Below are positions 17,342 through 25,237 of a stretch of 49,292 nt of DNA, one piece after another. Origin of the DNA: Terrimicrobiaceae bacterium (GTDB lineage Bacteria > Verrucomicrobiota > Verrucomicrobiia > Chthoniobacterales > Terrimicrobiaceae); contig JAJTZA010000068.1 in assembly GCA_021463905.1 (NCBI GenBank), positions 1-49,292 on the forward strand, in the 5' to 3' direction. Below the pieces are notes generated by a model. It saw only the letters and a list, made by a program, of their open reading frames with translations, was not told the DNA's origin and searched no databases. The translations under genes were made by a program, and so were the position numbers. How positions within the stretch are numbered: position 1 is the first letter of the stretch; each line of letters opens with the position of its first letter.

Positions 17342-17577
17342 CCCTCCCCGCGCAGAAGAGCGGCAAAGTCGTCCTTCGTCTCGACGACGACGGTCTGTCC
17401 CGCCTTCAGCTGGGCAAAGCCGATTGCCGCCTCGCGTTGCAACCATTGGTTTTCCCGTTCCCGTTCCAGCATCCCGCGAAGCGCCTCACGAACGACCTCG
17501 CTCGCATTGTTATACATCCCCGTGGCAATTTTTTCTTTCACAACGCGATTCAGTTCGGGTGTCAACGAGACGTTCAT
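17338..17577 (-). CDS. parD: ParD-family antitoxin (ribbon-helix-helix)
   Basis: A 79-residue protein with the ParD/CopG N-terminal ribbon-helix-helix (MNVSLTPELNRVVKEKIATG) and the family phrase YNNASEVVREALRGMLE. An acidic C-terminal tail follows that would wrap the toxin. It is the first gene of the pair; its stop overlaps the parE start. The protein is expected to bind its own promoter upstream of 17577, but I see no clear palindrome there. Confidence 0.87.
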   Translation of the reverse strand: MNVSLTPELNRVVKEKIATGMYNNASEVVREALRGMLERERENQWLQREAAIGFAQLKAGQTVVVETKDDFAALLRGEG

Positions 17578-17650
17578 TTGTGGGTAAAGAAGTAAAGATT
17601 GCCAAAGATTGTCAAGCTGGAATTGCTAGGATGCCCGTTGCTGGGTGTGA

Positions 17651-17986
17651 TTAAATGTGGGTGAGATGAACATGCGAGAGTTCATGGTGGGCGCATCGCG
17701 GGCTTTGGAGAACCGCAGATTCAAAGGATTTGCGCAGATTTCTTCCGAGTTCAGAACAAGGCGTTTTGAGAGAAGTCAATTCCACCGTCAGGCCATCCTG
17801 ATAAACGGCCTCCAGGAAGCCCTCGCCCAGTTCGCGATGAATTTCCATCGCCGCGCCAATCACGGCATAGGCTTGAGGATCCTTCTTCATAAAATCTGTG
17901 GGAATCGGCGTAAATCTGCGGTTGATTCCGTTGCCATGCACCGAGAATGCCTCTGTGAAGAATTCGACAAGAGAGCAGGTCTTCAA
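17651..17986 (-). pseudogene. GxxExxY-type protein remnant
   Basis: Only the N-terminal third of a GxxExxY protein (PF13366-like) is present: FMKKDPQAYAVIGAAMEIHRELGEGFLEAVYQDGL, containing the naming motif GEGFLEAVY. The rest of the domain, normally about 80 more residues with a PD-(D/E)XK-like core, is missing and the frame ends in unrelated sequence. The flanking DNA carries the CGCAGATT words often seen next to these genes in environmental genomes. Likely non-functional. Confidence 0.72.
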
Positions 17987-18085
17987 GACAGCCCCTTAGA
18001 CCCCACGCTGTGATCAGGCGGCTCGGCGGGCCGTGGAGCCTCAAAAATAGCGAAAAATCGCTTCCCATTGAGACAGTCGGGTTAA

Positions 18086-18330
18086 AAACCCCCGTTGGGG
18101 TTTCAAGGCTTGCTCAGTCCAAACTCCAGTGCGCCACTGAGTGGCGCAGCTACAAGCGTCTGCGGCGCAAGACAGAGACAACCCATTCAGGGTTGGCCCG
18201 TCGAACGGCACAAACATCCAGGGTAGCTCCGCAACCCTGGGCTATCGGAAACATCCCCGTTGGAGATGACCGCAAAACATCCAAACTCCAGACATCCGCA
18301 CGTTGGGGATGTGGCTTGTCGCATCTGGCC
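18086..18330. repeat. REP-like cluster of short inverted repeats in a 430-bp gene-free stretch
   Basis: From 18010 to 18410 I see no gene. The stretch contains several closely spaced hairpins: AAACCCC/GGGGTTT (18086-18103), TGCGCCACT/AGTGGCGCA (18130-18148) and CCAGGGT/ACCCTGG (18218-18240). Related CATCCCCGTTGG and CGTTGGGGATG words follow (about 18250-18315). This resembles extragenic palindromic arrays of the kind mobilised by RAYT transposases; no transposase is in the window. Confidence 0.55.
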
Positions 18331-18414
18331 ACTTGAAGCCCTGCGAGTGGGTGCAAACCGCTCCAACCTCACCCATTTTTAATTACACCCCCGGCAAGAT
18401 TGAATTGACCATAC

Positions 18415-18430
18415 TGGTATCAAGTGGTAT
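18415..18430 (+). promoter_or_regulatory. Island operator element, copy c
   Basis: TGGTATCAAGTGGTAT, two perfect TGGTAT hexamers 10 bp apart, ending 6 bp before ATG 18437. A TTGACC hexamer lies just upstream, 17 bp from TATTTA, so the element occupies the promoter spacer and -10 region. Confidence 0.75.
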
Positions 18431-18436
18431 TTATCT

Positions 18437-20968
18437 ATGCTTGTGCATGGGAAGATGTCCATATTTGCGGGGTTGCGATCCGTTTTGAGGTATTGGGTTG
18501 CGCTGGGGTGGGTGGGGTGCCTTGGTGCGGCGGATCCGGCGCAGGAGGCTTCGGGTGAAGTGTTGGCGCAGGTATTTTGCCGGGGGGAGACACTCCCCCT
18601 GGTGATTGAGGCGTCGCCGGGTGCCGGGCCTGCGGCCGAGGTCCTTCGGAAGCGGCTCGAGGCTTCGTTGGGTCAGCGGGTTCTGGAGGATCGGGGGCGC
18701 GGCGGGCGGGAAAGAGAAAGGGAAAGGGAAGACGGGAAGGTTTTTCGCATTCATGTGGGGCAGACACCCTACGTCGAGACTCTGGGGCTGGACTTTGCCA
18801 CCCTGCACCCTTTCGGCTACTTCATCAGACTGGTGGACGGCGAGAATCTCGTTCTTACCGGGTCTGGAAAATCGCCGACGGCTGACGAATACGCTGTCTA
18901 TGATTTTTTGAAGCGATTTATGGGCTACCGGTATTTTGCTCCGGGAGAGTGGGGGGAAGTCACGCCCCGGCATGCGCGTATCGAGCTGCCCGACACGCTG
19001 GATGACCGGGAAGAGCCTTCGATTTTGTCGTACACCAATGCGGGATTCGCGGGCGGCAACGGGGGATTTTCCCGAAGCTGGCGGACGACGCTCTACGCGA
19101 CGCACGCGCTCGGACGCATCGTTCCGGTCGCGAAGTTTGGTAAGACCCATCCTGAGTATTATCCGATGTATGACGGTCAACGCTTCATTCCCGGCGAGAA
19201 ATTGGGTGGCACCTGGCAGCCCTGCGTGAGCAATCCCGACCTGCCCGGATTGGCCATCCAGTGGGCGAAGACCTACTTCAAGGAAAATCCGACCGCTCTG
19301 GGGTTCCCGCTGGGCGTCAACGATGGGGGGGGAGACTGCCGCTGTCCGGAGTGTCTGAAAGCCAAGGCCGCTTACGGCAATCAGTACATTCCATTTTACA
19401 ATGAGACCGCGCGTCTGGCCAAAGCGGCCTTCCCGGGGAAGTACGTCGGCTTTATCGCCTATGGCGGTGCCCGGCCCGCTCCCAGAAATATCACGCTCGA
19501 AGACAACCTGCTCGTGGAAGTGACCGGAGGGATGGCGGAAGATATGCGGCAATTCCGGGAATGGCGCGCGGCGGGCATCAAGCATTTTGGGTTATACGAC
19601 TATTTCTACGGCGGCGGGTACGTCGTGCCACGCCACTACCCCCGCCTCATGGCCCAGGCGTGGCGCACAGTCGCCAAGGAGTTTGGCCTGCTCAGCCTCT
19701 GGGGCGAGTCCTTCATCAAGTCCTGGATTTTTGACGGCCCCCGCCAGTATGTCCTCAACGAGCTGGCCTGGAATCTGGATGCCCCGGTCGAGAGCCTCCT
19801 CACAGACTATTTTGACAATTTCTACGGCCCGGCCTCCACGCCGATGCGGGCCGTCTTTGACCGACTGGAAGACATCTACACGCGAAAACGCGAAGCTCTT
19901 TACCCCATTGCCGATTGGAAGGACTGGCATCAGTTTGCGGAGTTTACCACCGACGATCTGACGGTCATCCGTGCGCATTTGGACAAGGCCCGGGTGCTCG
20001 CGAAGGACGATGCGGCCTGCGCCCGGCGAGTTGGGCAATTCGTAAAATTGTGGGGGCTTTCCGAGCTTTTCGTGCGGTCATTTTTGGCCACCCAGGAAAT
20101 GACGAATTTATCGGCGGGCGACCCGCGCTGGCATGAAATTGCGGACAGCGGGTATGCGCTGTTTCAGCAGATCGAGGATTTTTCCTTGTCCGCCGAAGAG
20201 GAGAAAAGTCTCTTGGTCAACAGCAGTCTCGCGCAATACAAGGGACATGAGAGACTCAAAATGCGCAGTACCATGGATTCGGCCATAGACGAATTTTTGG
20301 GGAGAACCCGCGCCAAATTGGGCGGGCGGATGGACGCATTTTTAGAGGGGGCGCGGGTTCTGGCTCCGCAGACGCGCCTGATCGTGGAGAGCCATCAGCG
20401 TGAAGCCCATCAGGAACCGGGAACGCGCCAGGATGTCTTTGCGCTCCCGCCCTCCGAGCCTGCGCGGGCGCGCTCCTCCGACTGGGAAAGCCTCTCCGAG
20501 ACCATGCCCGGCTGGAGTACATGGCACTTTCCCAATTCCAAGACGGTGTTTGAAATAAGTGACCGGGATAGCCCCGGGGGCAGGCCGTCCATGATCATTC
20601 GGCAAAATGATATTCGGGGATCTTTTTTGCGCGCGTGGTCGGTGCAGCCCGGAGAGGTTTATCGCATCCGGCTGAGGGTCAGGCAGGACGTTGGAGAAAA
20701 GCCGGGAAGCCTGCACATCCGGTGGAAGGATCAGCGCGGCCAGTGGCTTCCTTCCGAAGACCAAGGTTCGCAATCGCCGGTGTCTCAGCAATTTCCGGAG
20801 CCGACGGGCCAGTGGCAGGCGATAACCAGGCTGTTCGCGATTCCCGATGGGGCGGATGCGATGATCATTCTCCTCTCGGCACCCGTTCAGGATGACACAC
20901 GCGCCACTGCGTTTCATGATGTGGCACTCTACAAAATCCACGATGCCCAACCCTCCGCCCACCCATGA
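18437..20968 (+). CDS. Exported DUF4838-like protein 1
   Basis: 843 residues; the operator position favours ATG 18437. An N-terminal hydrophobic segment (YWVALGWVGCLGAADPA) indicates export. An alpha/beta domain follows (residues about 40-175, EYAVYDFLKRFMGYRYFAPGEWGEV), then the DUF4838-like barrel (SYTNAGFAGGNGGFSRSW, GVNDGGGDCRCPECLKAK with a CxCxxC metal-like cluster, LYDYFYGGGYVVP). A C-terminal jelly-roll, carbohydrate-binding-like domain ends the protein. DUF4838 proteins are glycosidase-like and found in polysaccharide clusters, with no reaction established that I can name. A low-complexity RERERERED stretch near residue 95 reflects a short purine repeat. It overlaps the next gene by ATGA. 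Confidence 0.75.
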   Translation: MLVHGKMSIFAGLRSVLRYWVALGWVGCLGAADPAQEASGEVLAQVFCRGETLPLVIEASPGAGPAAEVLRKRLEASLGQRVLEDRGRGGREREREREDGKVFRIHVGQTPYVETLGLDFATLHPFGYFIRLVDGENLVLTGSGKSPTADEYAVYDFLKRFMGYRYFAPGEWGEVTPRHARIELPDTLDDREEPSILSYTNAGFAGGNGGFSRSWRTTLYATHALGRIVPVAKFGKTHPEYYPMYDGQRFIPGEKLGGTWQPCVSNPDLPGLAIQWAKTYFKENPTALGFPLGVNDGGGDCRCPECLKAKAAYGNQYIPFYNETARLAKAAFPGKYVGFIAYGGARPAPRNITLEDNLLVEVTGGMAEDMRQFREWRAAGIKHFGLYDYFYGGGYVVPRHYPRLMAQAWRTVAKEFGLLSLWGESFIKSWIFDGPRQYVLNELAWNLDAPVESLLTDYFDNFYGPASTPMRAVFDRLEDIYTRKREALYPIADWKDWHQFAEFTTDDLTVIRAHLDKARVLAKDDAACARRVGQFVKLWGLSELFVRSFLATQEMTNLSAGDPRWHEIADSGYALFQQIEDFSLSAEEEKSLLVNSSLAQYKGHERLKMRSTMDSAIDEFLGRTRAKLGGRMDAFLEGARVLAPQTRLIVESHQREAHQEPGTRQDVFALPPSEPARARSSDWESLSETMPGWSTWHFPNSKTVFEISDRDSPGGRPSMIIRQNDIRGSFLRAWSVQPGEVYRIRLRVRQDVGEKPGSLHIRWKDQRGQWLPSEDQGSQSPVSQQFPEPTGQWQAITRLFAIPDGADAMIILLSAPVQDDTRATAFHDVALYKIHDAQPSAHP

Positions 20969-23181
20969 GCCGGATCGGGATGCTATGCGCCTCGCTGCTC
21001 TTTTGTGAAATGACCCTTGCCACCCCGCCACCCGCCACCCCACTGTCGCCCCACACGCCTGCGGGTTTTGCCGTGGATACCCAATTCCCCGGCGACCCTC
21101 AGGCGAACGCATCGGCGGAAAACGCCCGCAGGCTCCTCGGCCTCATGGGGCTGCGCGAATCGCCCGATGCGGGATGGCATATCCGTCTTCTAAAAAACAC
21201 CTCCCTTCCATGCGGCGAGTATCACCTGCAAGGCAGCGCGGAGGGCGTCCGCATCGAAGCCTCCGACGCAGAGGGTGTCCGACGCGGAGTGTCCGCGTTC
21301 CTCCACGAGCTGGGCGTGCGCTGGTTTGATCCCGCAAGCGAGCCGCTGCTGCCCGCCATCCCGGCTCCCCTCCCCGACTTTCAACACCAAAGCGGGCCGT
21401 CGTTTCCCTACCGCGGGCTGCACATCTGCGGAGCGCCGGATCACTACGACCCCCGCCTCGCCGACTGGATGAGCTTTCAGGGAATGAACCGCAAGCTGAC
21501 CCATATCCCCGAACTCGAGCGTGTCGGCGGCGCACTGAAACGCCAGGGTCTCTCACCGGACACCACGGTCCACAGCTATTCCCTCTGGATCCCGGACGAA
21601 ATATACTTTGCCAGCCATCCGGAATTTTTCGCGTTGGTGGGCGGCAGGCGCATCCCGCACCGCGAGGGCGGCCAACTCTGTCTGGCCAACCGCGCCATGC
21701 GCGCGGCCTTCCTTCGCGAAGCGCGGAGCTACCTGGACGCCCATCCGGAAGTTTCCGTGATAGGCATCTGCCCCGACGATGGGTACGGATGGTGCGAGTG
21801 CCCGGCCTGCGCCGCGCTGGATACTGCCGAAGACCGCGCGGCAGGCAAGGTCAATGCCCGTGTCGCGGATTTTGTCGAGGAGCTTTGTCGGGGGCTGCAG
21901 GAGAGCCACCCGCAGACGCTTGTCGGCCATTATTCCTACAGCATCTTCAGCGACTTCTCTCATCATCTGAAATCGCCACCCCCAAACCTGCTGGTCAGTT
22001 GCACCACCGCGCGCTGCTACAAGCACGGGATTGATGCGGCGGAATGCCCTGTCAATCGCGACATCTTCCAGCGGCTGCGCACGTTGCGCGACAGGGTTCG
22101 CCACGTCTATGTGTATGACTATATGTTCTACCGATGGGAGGGGTTGCCGCATCCGCAATGGCGCGTCATCGGGCGGGATGTCGCCGCCTACGCGAAATTG
22201 GGCCTGGATGGCTACATGACGGAAGCGCCCCCCGCAAACGCGAAGGATTATGCCGCCGCTCATCTCTCGCTGTACACGCTGGCGCGCCTGCTGACCGACC
22301 GTCAAACCGATGTGGGGGCGCTGCTCGATGATTATTGTGCCAGGCGCTTTGAGAAGGCCGCCGTGCCGATGCGCTCGTATCTGACCCTGTGGGAGGATGC
22401 CCTGGCCGGAATGGAGGGCTGTCTGACTCATGGCGGAGACGACCTCGAGCGTCTCATTCAGCCGGAGTTTTCCGCGAAGGCTTCGATTCTCCTCGATCAG
22501 GCCATGCGCTCGGCCACCGGAGCGGCTGCTGAAGCGGTGCGCGACGAACAAAAACTCTTCCAACGATGGATGCAGATTTTAGAAGCGCGCCGCGTGGCGG
22601 CTCAAAAATTACCGGTCAGGATTGGAACGATGGAGGAGTTTCATCGCGATATTGAGCGGACGACAGCCAATGATGAGGGTCTTTCCTTTCTCGACCACAC
22701 CCTCAAAATCGCGCCTCAAGACCACTCGACCCGTGCGCGTCTCTACGCCGACCGGGACGCACTGGGTCTCGTCATCGAATGTGAGGAGCCCGAAATGCGC
22801 AAAATATCCGACAAGCCCGGAGATTCTCTCGGAGCGGTTTGCGGCAGCGAGCATGTCGAAATTTTTCTGCGCGACGGCCAGGACGAGCGCGTCTGCTATC
22901 ATTTCCTGGTCAGCATCTCCGGAGGACAGGCCGCATCCGAGTGTCATGGTTCGCGGTGGAACTGGGCGTGGGAATCCGGCACCTCGACGGAAGTTCGCCG
23001 TTCCGAGGGCTTCTGGAAGGTGGGCATGAAAATCCCTCTTTCTAAAATCCGGGCCGATCGGAAGTTGGCGTTTTCTCTCATCAGGAACCGCTTTGTTCAC
23101 GATTGGCAAAAATCGGGGGTTCCCGAGGGCGGCGTCTTCTTCAACACCAGCCGCTATCTGGAAACGAACCTGCCGGAATAA
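20965..23181 (+). CDS. Exported DUF4838-like protein 2 with CBM9-like C-terminus
   Basis: 738 residues with a cleavable-looking signal (MLCASLLFCEMTLATPPPA). An N-terminal alpha/beta domain (GVRRGVSAFLHELGVRWFDP) precedes the DUF4838-like core: GICPDDGYGWCECPACAALD, matching the CxCxxC cluster of the gene before it, and YDYMFYRWEGLPHPQWRVI. Residues from about 590 form a CBM9-like beta sandwich (DALGLVIECEEP, SEHVEIFLRDGQ, WKVGMKIPLSKI). Its start overlaps the preceding stop, so the two proteins are translationally coupled. It is convergent with the propeller gene at 23326; the 144-bp gap holds nothing I recognise. Confidence 0.75.
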   Translation: MSRIGMLCASLLFCEMTLATPPPATPLSPHTPAGFAVDTQFPGDPQANASAENARRLLGLMGLRESPDAGWHIRLLKNTSLPCGEYHLQGSAEGVRIEASDAEGVRRGVSAFLHELGVRWFDPASEPLLPAIPAPLPDFQHQSGPSFPYRGLHICGAPDHYDPRLADWMSFQGMNRKLTHIPELERVGGALKRQGLSPDTTVHSYSLWIPDEIYFASHPEFFALVGGRRIPHREGGQLCLANRAMRAAFLREARSYLDAHPEVSVIGICPDDGYGWCECPACAALDTAEDRAAGKVNARVADFVEELCRGLQESHPQTLVGHYSYSIFSDFSHHLKSPPPNLLVSCTTARCYKHGIDAAECPVNRDIFQRLRTLRDRVRHVYVYDYMFYRWEGLPHPQWRVIGRDVAAYAKLGLDGYMTEAPPANAKDYAAAHLSLYTLARLLTDRQTDVGALLDDYCARRFEKAAVPMRSYLTLWEDALAGMEGCLTHGGDDLERLIQPEFSAKASILLDQAMRSATGAAAEAVRDEQKLFQRWMQILEARRVAAQKLPVRIGTMEEFHRDIERTTANDEGLSFLDHTLKIAPQDHSTRARLYADRDALGLVIECEEPEMRKISDKPGDSLGAVCGSEHVEIFLRDGQDERVCYHFLVSISGGQAASECHGSRWNWAWESGTSTEVRRSEGFWKVGMKIPLSKIRADRKLAFSLIRNRFVHDWQKSGVPEGGVFFNTSRYLETNLPE

Positions 23182-23325
23182 CCGGCTCCCTCCAATAACC
23201 ACACCTCGCCATCCCACATCACCCTGAATCCTCAAGATGCTGTTGACGCTTTATGCGAAGCTGGTGATGAAATCTTGTGGTGCTTCGGGAATAAATCAAG
23301 TTATACGCCTAGGATTGGTCGCACC

Positions 23326-25221
23326 CTACCACGCCAAATCTTCCAGCTTCACGATTTCTGCTCCGTTTCTGCTGGCGAGGATTTCACCGGTTTCCAGCCG
23401 TTCGAAGAAGCGCAGGGCATCCGTGTCATCCACCGTATGCGTCGTGTTGGCATCAAGTTCCAGCAGCAGGATTTTGCTATTTTCCTCCCCAGTGGGAATA
23501 GCCATGAGGAAGCGGTTTTCATCCAGAAAAATGCCGGAGGATGGCGCGGCTTCCGTCCAGTCGCGGAGCGTGAGCGTTCTTTCGTCCACATCGAAGAGAA
23601 AATATTTTTCCACCCCGAAACCGATCAGTTTCCCCGCAGGGGAAATCGCCAGCGCCCGCAGGGTTTTGCCCGGCCACGGCACGACGGAGTGAACGGTTTT
23701 TCGCTCCGCCACGCTCCAGACAAAAATCACGGCATCCTCCGCCTCGGGCAGACAACTTCCCTGATCTCCGTAAATCTCCGTCGTGCCGGCAAAAAGGCCG
23801 CCGTGTTTGAAAAAGGCGCACGGATTTTGCGCCGGGACAAAATCACGATAAACCTCGCACGTCCCATCCGAGGGATTGATGACGCTGATCGCGCCGCCGA
23901 GTTCTCCGTAGTCGGCGCGGCTTACGGTGTAGAGCAGCCGTCCTTCATTATACAGCCCCATCGGACGGTTCTGCGCGTGGGCGATCCTGCAGAGCTGCCG
24001 GGGATTCCGCCCGAAAACAAACGGCTCGTCCGGCAGCCAGGCGAGGATTTCCGCACCGCCATACACGCCCAGATAGACCGTGCCGTCGAGGAATGTGGCA
24101 CAGGTGATTTGTCCGGCATGAGTCGTCACCTTGTTCAGCGAGGAATGGGTCACGCCCGTGTCGAGGTTGACGGAAAAAATCTGACTGTTGATGAAATGCG
24201 AACCCACAGCGAGATGGCGTTCCGGAATTTTCAGCAGGGAATGAATGTTCATGCCGGTGTCCGTCAGATTGTCAAGTTGCGCGGTGGCCAGCGGGCCGTT
24301 GGCCCAGGAGAATTTCGCGACCAGCCCGTTGTCGCCAAGGCAGACGAAAGTGTCCAGTGCGACTTTATGAATGCCGCCGGTCGCGCGGTTGCCGGAGTGG
24401 AGTCCGGTTGCGATCCTGCGCAACCCGTCGCGCGACACTTCATAAACATCACCATGCTCGTAGCCGGAGGCAAGCAGACGGCCATCCTGAAAGGTCAGCC
24501 ATGAGAGAAAATCCGGCATGTCGCTTGCGTGGTCCGCCTCCCAGTCTCCTTCGACAAAGTTGAAAACGCGGATGGCGTTTGCCGCGCTGTAAATGACGCG
24601 TTCGTCGTCGAGTAGGCAGAGCGAACGGATTTTGCTGCGGTTTTCCATTTCGCGGCGAAATTCAATCTGCCCCGTCGTGGGCTGGTAGAGGAGGATTTCC
24701 GAATGCGCACCATAAAGCATCACCAGAATGCGTCCGTCGGGCAGTTCCAAAAATTCGTTCGCGTAAACTCCGAACGGCTCACCCGGCAGCGGCGCGATGA
24801 GGCGGCATTTCCCGCTAGCGATGTCGTATTCCGCAAATTCTCCGGTGGGATAATACCCCACGTAAATCCGCCCCGCTTTGCTGCCATATCCGCCCCACGC
24901 CAGCCGGTATTTTTTTCCGCCGAACGGCTCGGCCACCAGCGCGAACTCTTTGGTGCCGGGATCGAAACGATAAATCCTGCCGTAGAAAAATCCATTGTAC
25001 AAGCACCCGTCCGCTCCGAGTGAAAATCCATACGGCCCCTGTTGTCCATCCGGCACGGGGAAAAATTCGGACTGCATCGTGTCCACATTCAGCAGAAACA
25101 ACCGCGTGTCGTGGTCGGAAACATTCATCGCTGCGAGACAGCGCTGTTTCTCAAGAAAATGGGTGGCGTTGAGAATGATGGGTAGACGGCACTGCGGACG
25201 GGCGATGGGTGTGATCGTCAT
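23326..25221 (-). CDS. Soluble beta-propeller protein (YVTN/WD40-like), paralogue 2
   Basis: 631 residues, no signal peptide. It matches the 10734-12644 propeller over its whole length, for example GPYGFSLGADGCLYNGFFYG against GPYGFALGNDDRLYVGFFYG and SHFINSQIFSVNLDTGVTHS against SHFINSQVFSVDMETGAAHS. The start MTITPIARPQCRLP aligns with MIITRIAQPDCRLP of the other copy, which fixes both starts. It follows the GH-like gene by 16 bp, as in the other operon, but no amidohydrolases follow. Function is unknown; the conserved coupling to a GH-like protein is the only clue. Confidence 0.76.
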   Translation of the reverse strand: MTITPIARPQCRLPIILNATHFLEKQRCLAAMNVSDHDTRLFLLNVDTMQSEFFPVPDGQQGPYGFSLGADGCLYNGFFYGRIYRFDPGTKEFALVAEPFGGKKYRLAWGGYGSKAGRIYVGYYPTGEFAEYDIASGKCRLIAPLPGEPFGVYANEFLELPDGRILVMLYGAHSEILLYQPTTGQIEFRREMENRSKIRSLCLLDDERVIYSAANAIRVFNFVEGDWEADHASDMPDFLSWLTFQDGRLLASGYEHGDVYEVSRDGLRRIATGLHSGNRATGGIHKVALDTFVCLGDNGLVAKFSWANGPLATAQLDNLTDTGMNIHSLLKIPERHLAVGSHFINSQIFSVNLDTGVTHSSLNKVTTHAGQITCATFLDGTVYLGVYGGAEILAWLPDEPFVFGRNPRQLCRIAHAQNRPMGLYNEGRLLYTVSRADYGELGGAISVINPSDGTCEVYRDFVPAQNPCAFFKHGGLFAGTTEIYGDQGSCLPEAEDAVIFVWSVAERKTVHSVVPWPGKTLRALAISPAGKLIGFGVEKYFLFDVDERTLTLRDWTEAAPSSGIFLDENRFLMAIPTGEENSKILLLELDANTTHTVDDTDALRFFERLETGEILASRNGAEIVKLEDLAW

Positions 25222-25237
25222 GGGAAATCAGGATCAG

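Noticed and set aside
17657-18013. 118-aa plus-strand ORF
   Set aside because: It is antisense to the GxxExxY remnant and shows no family signature.
18706-18732. Purine-rich GAAAGAGAAAGGGAAAGGGAA run
   Set aside because: It is a short microsatellite in frame within a DUF4838 gene (RERERERED), not a CRISPR or regulatory repeat.
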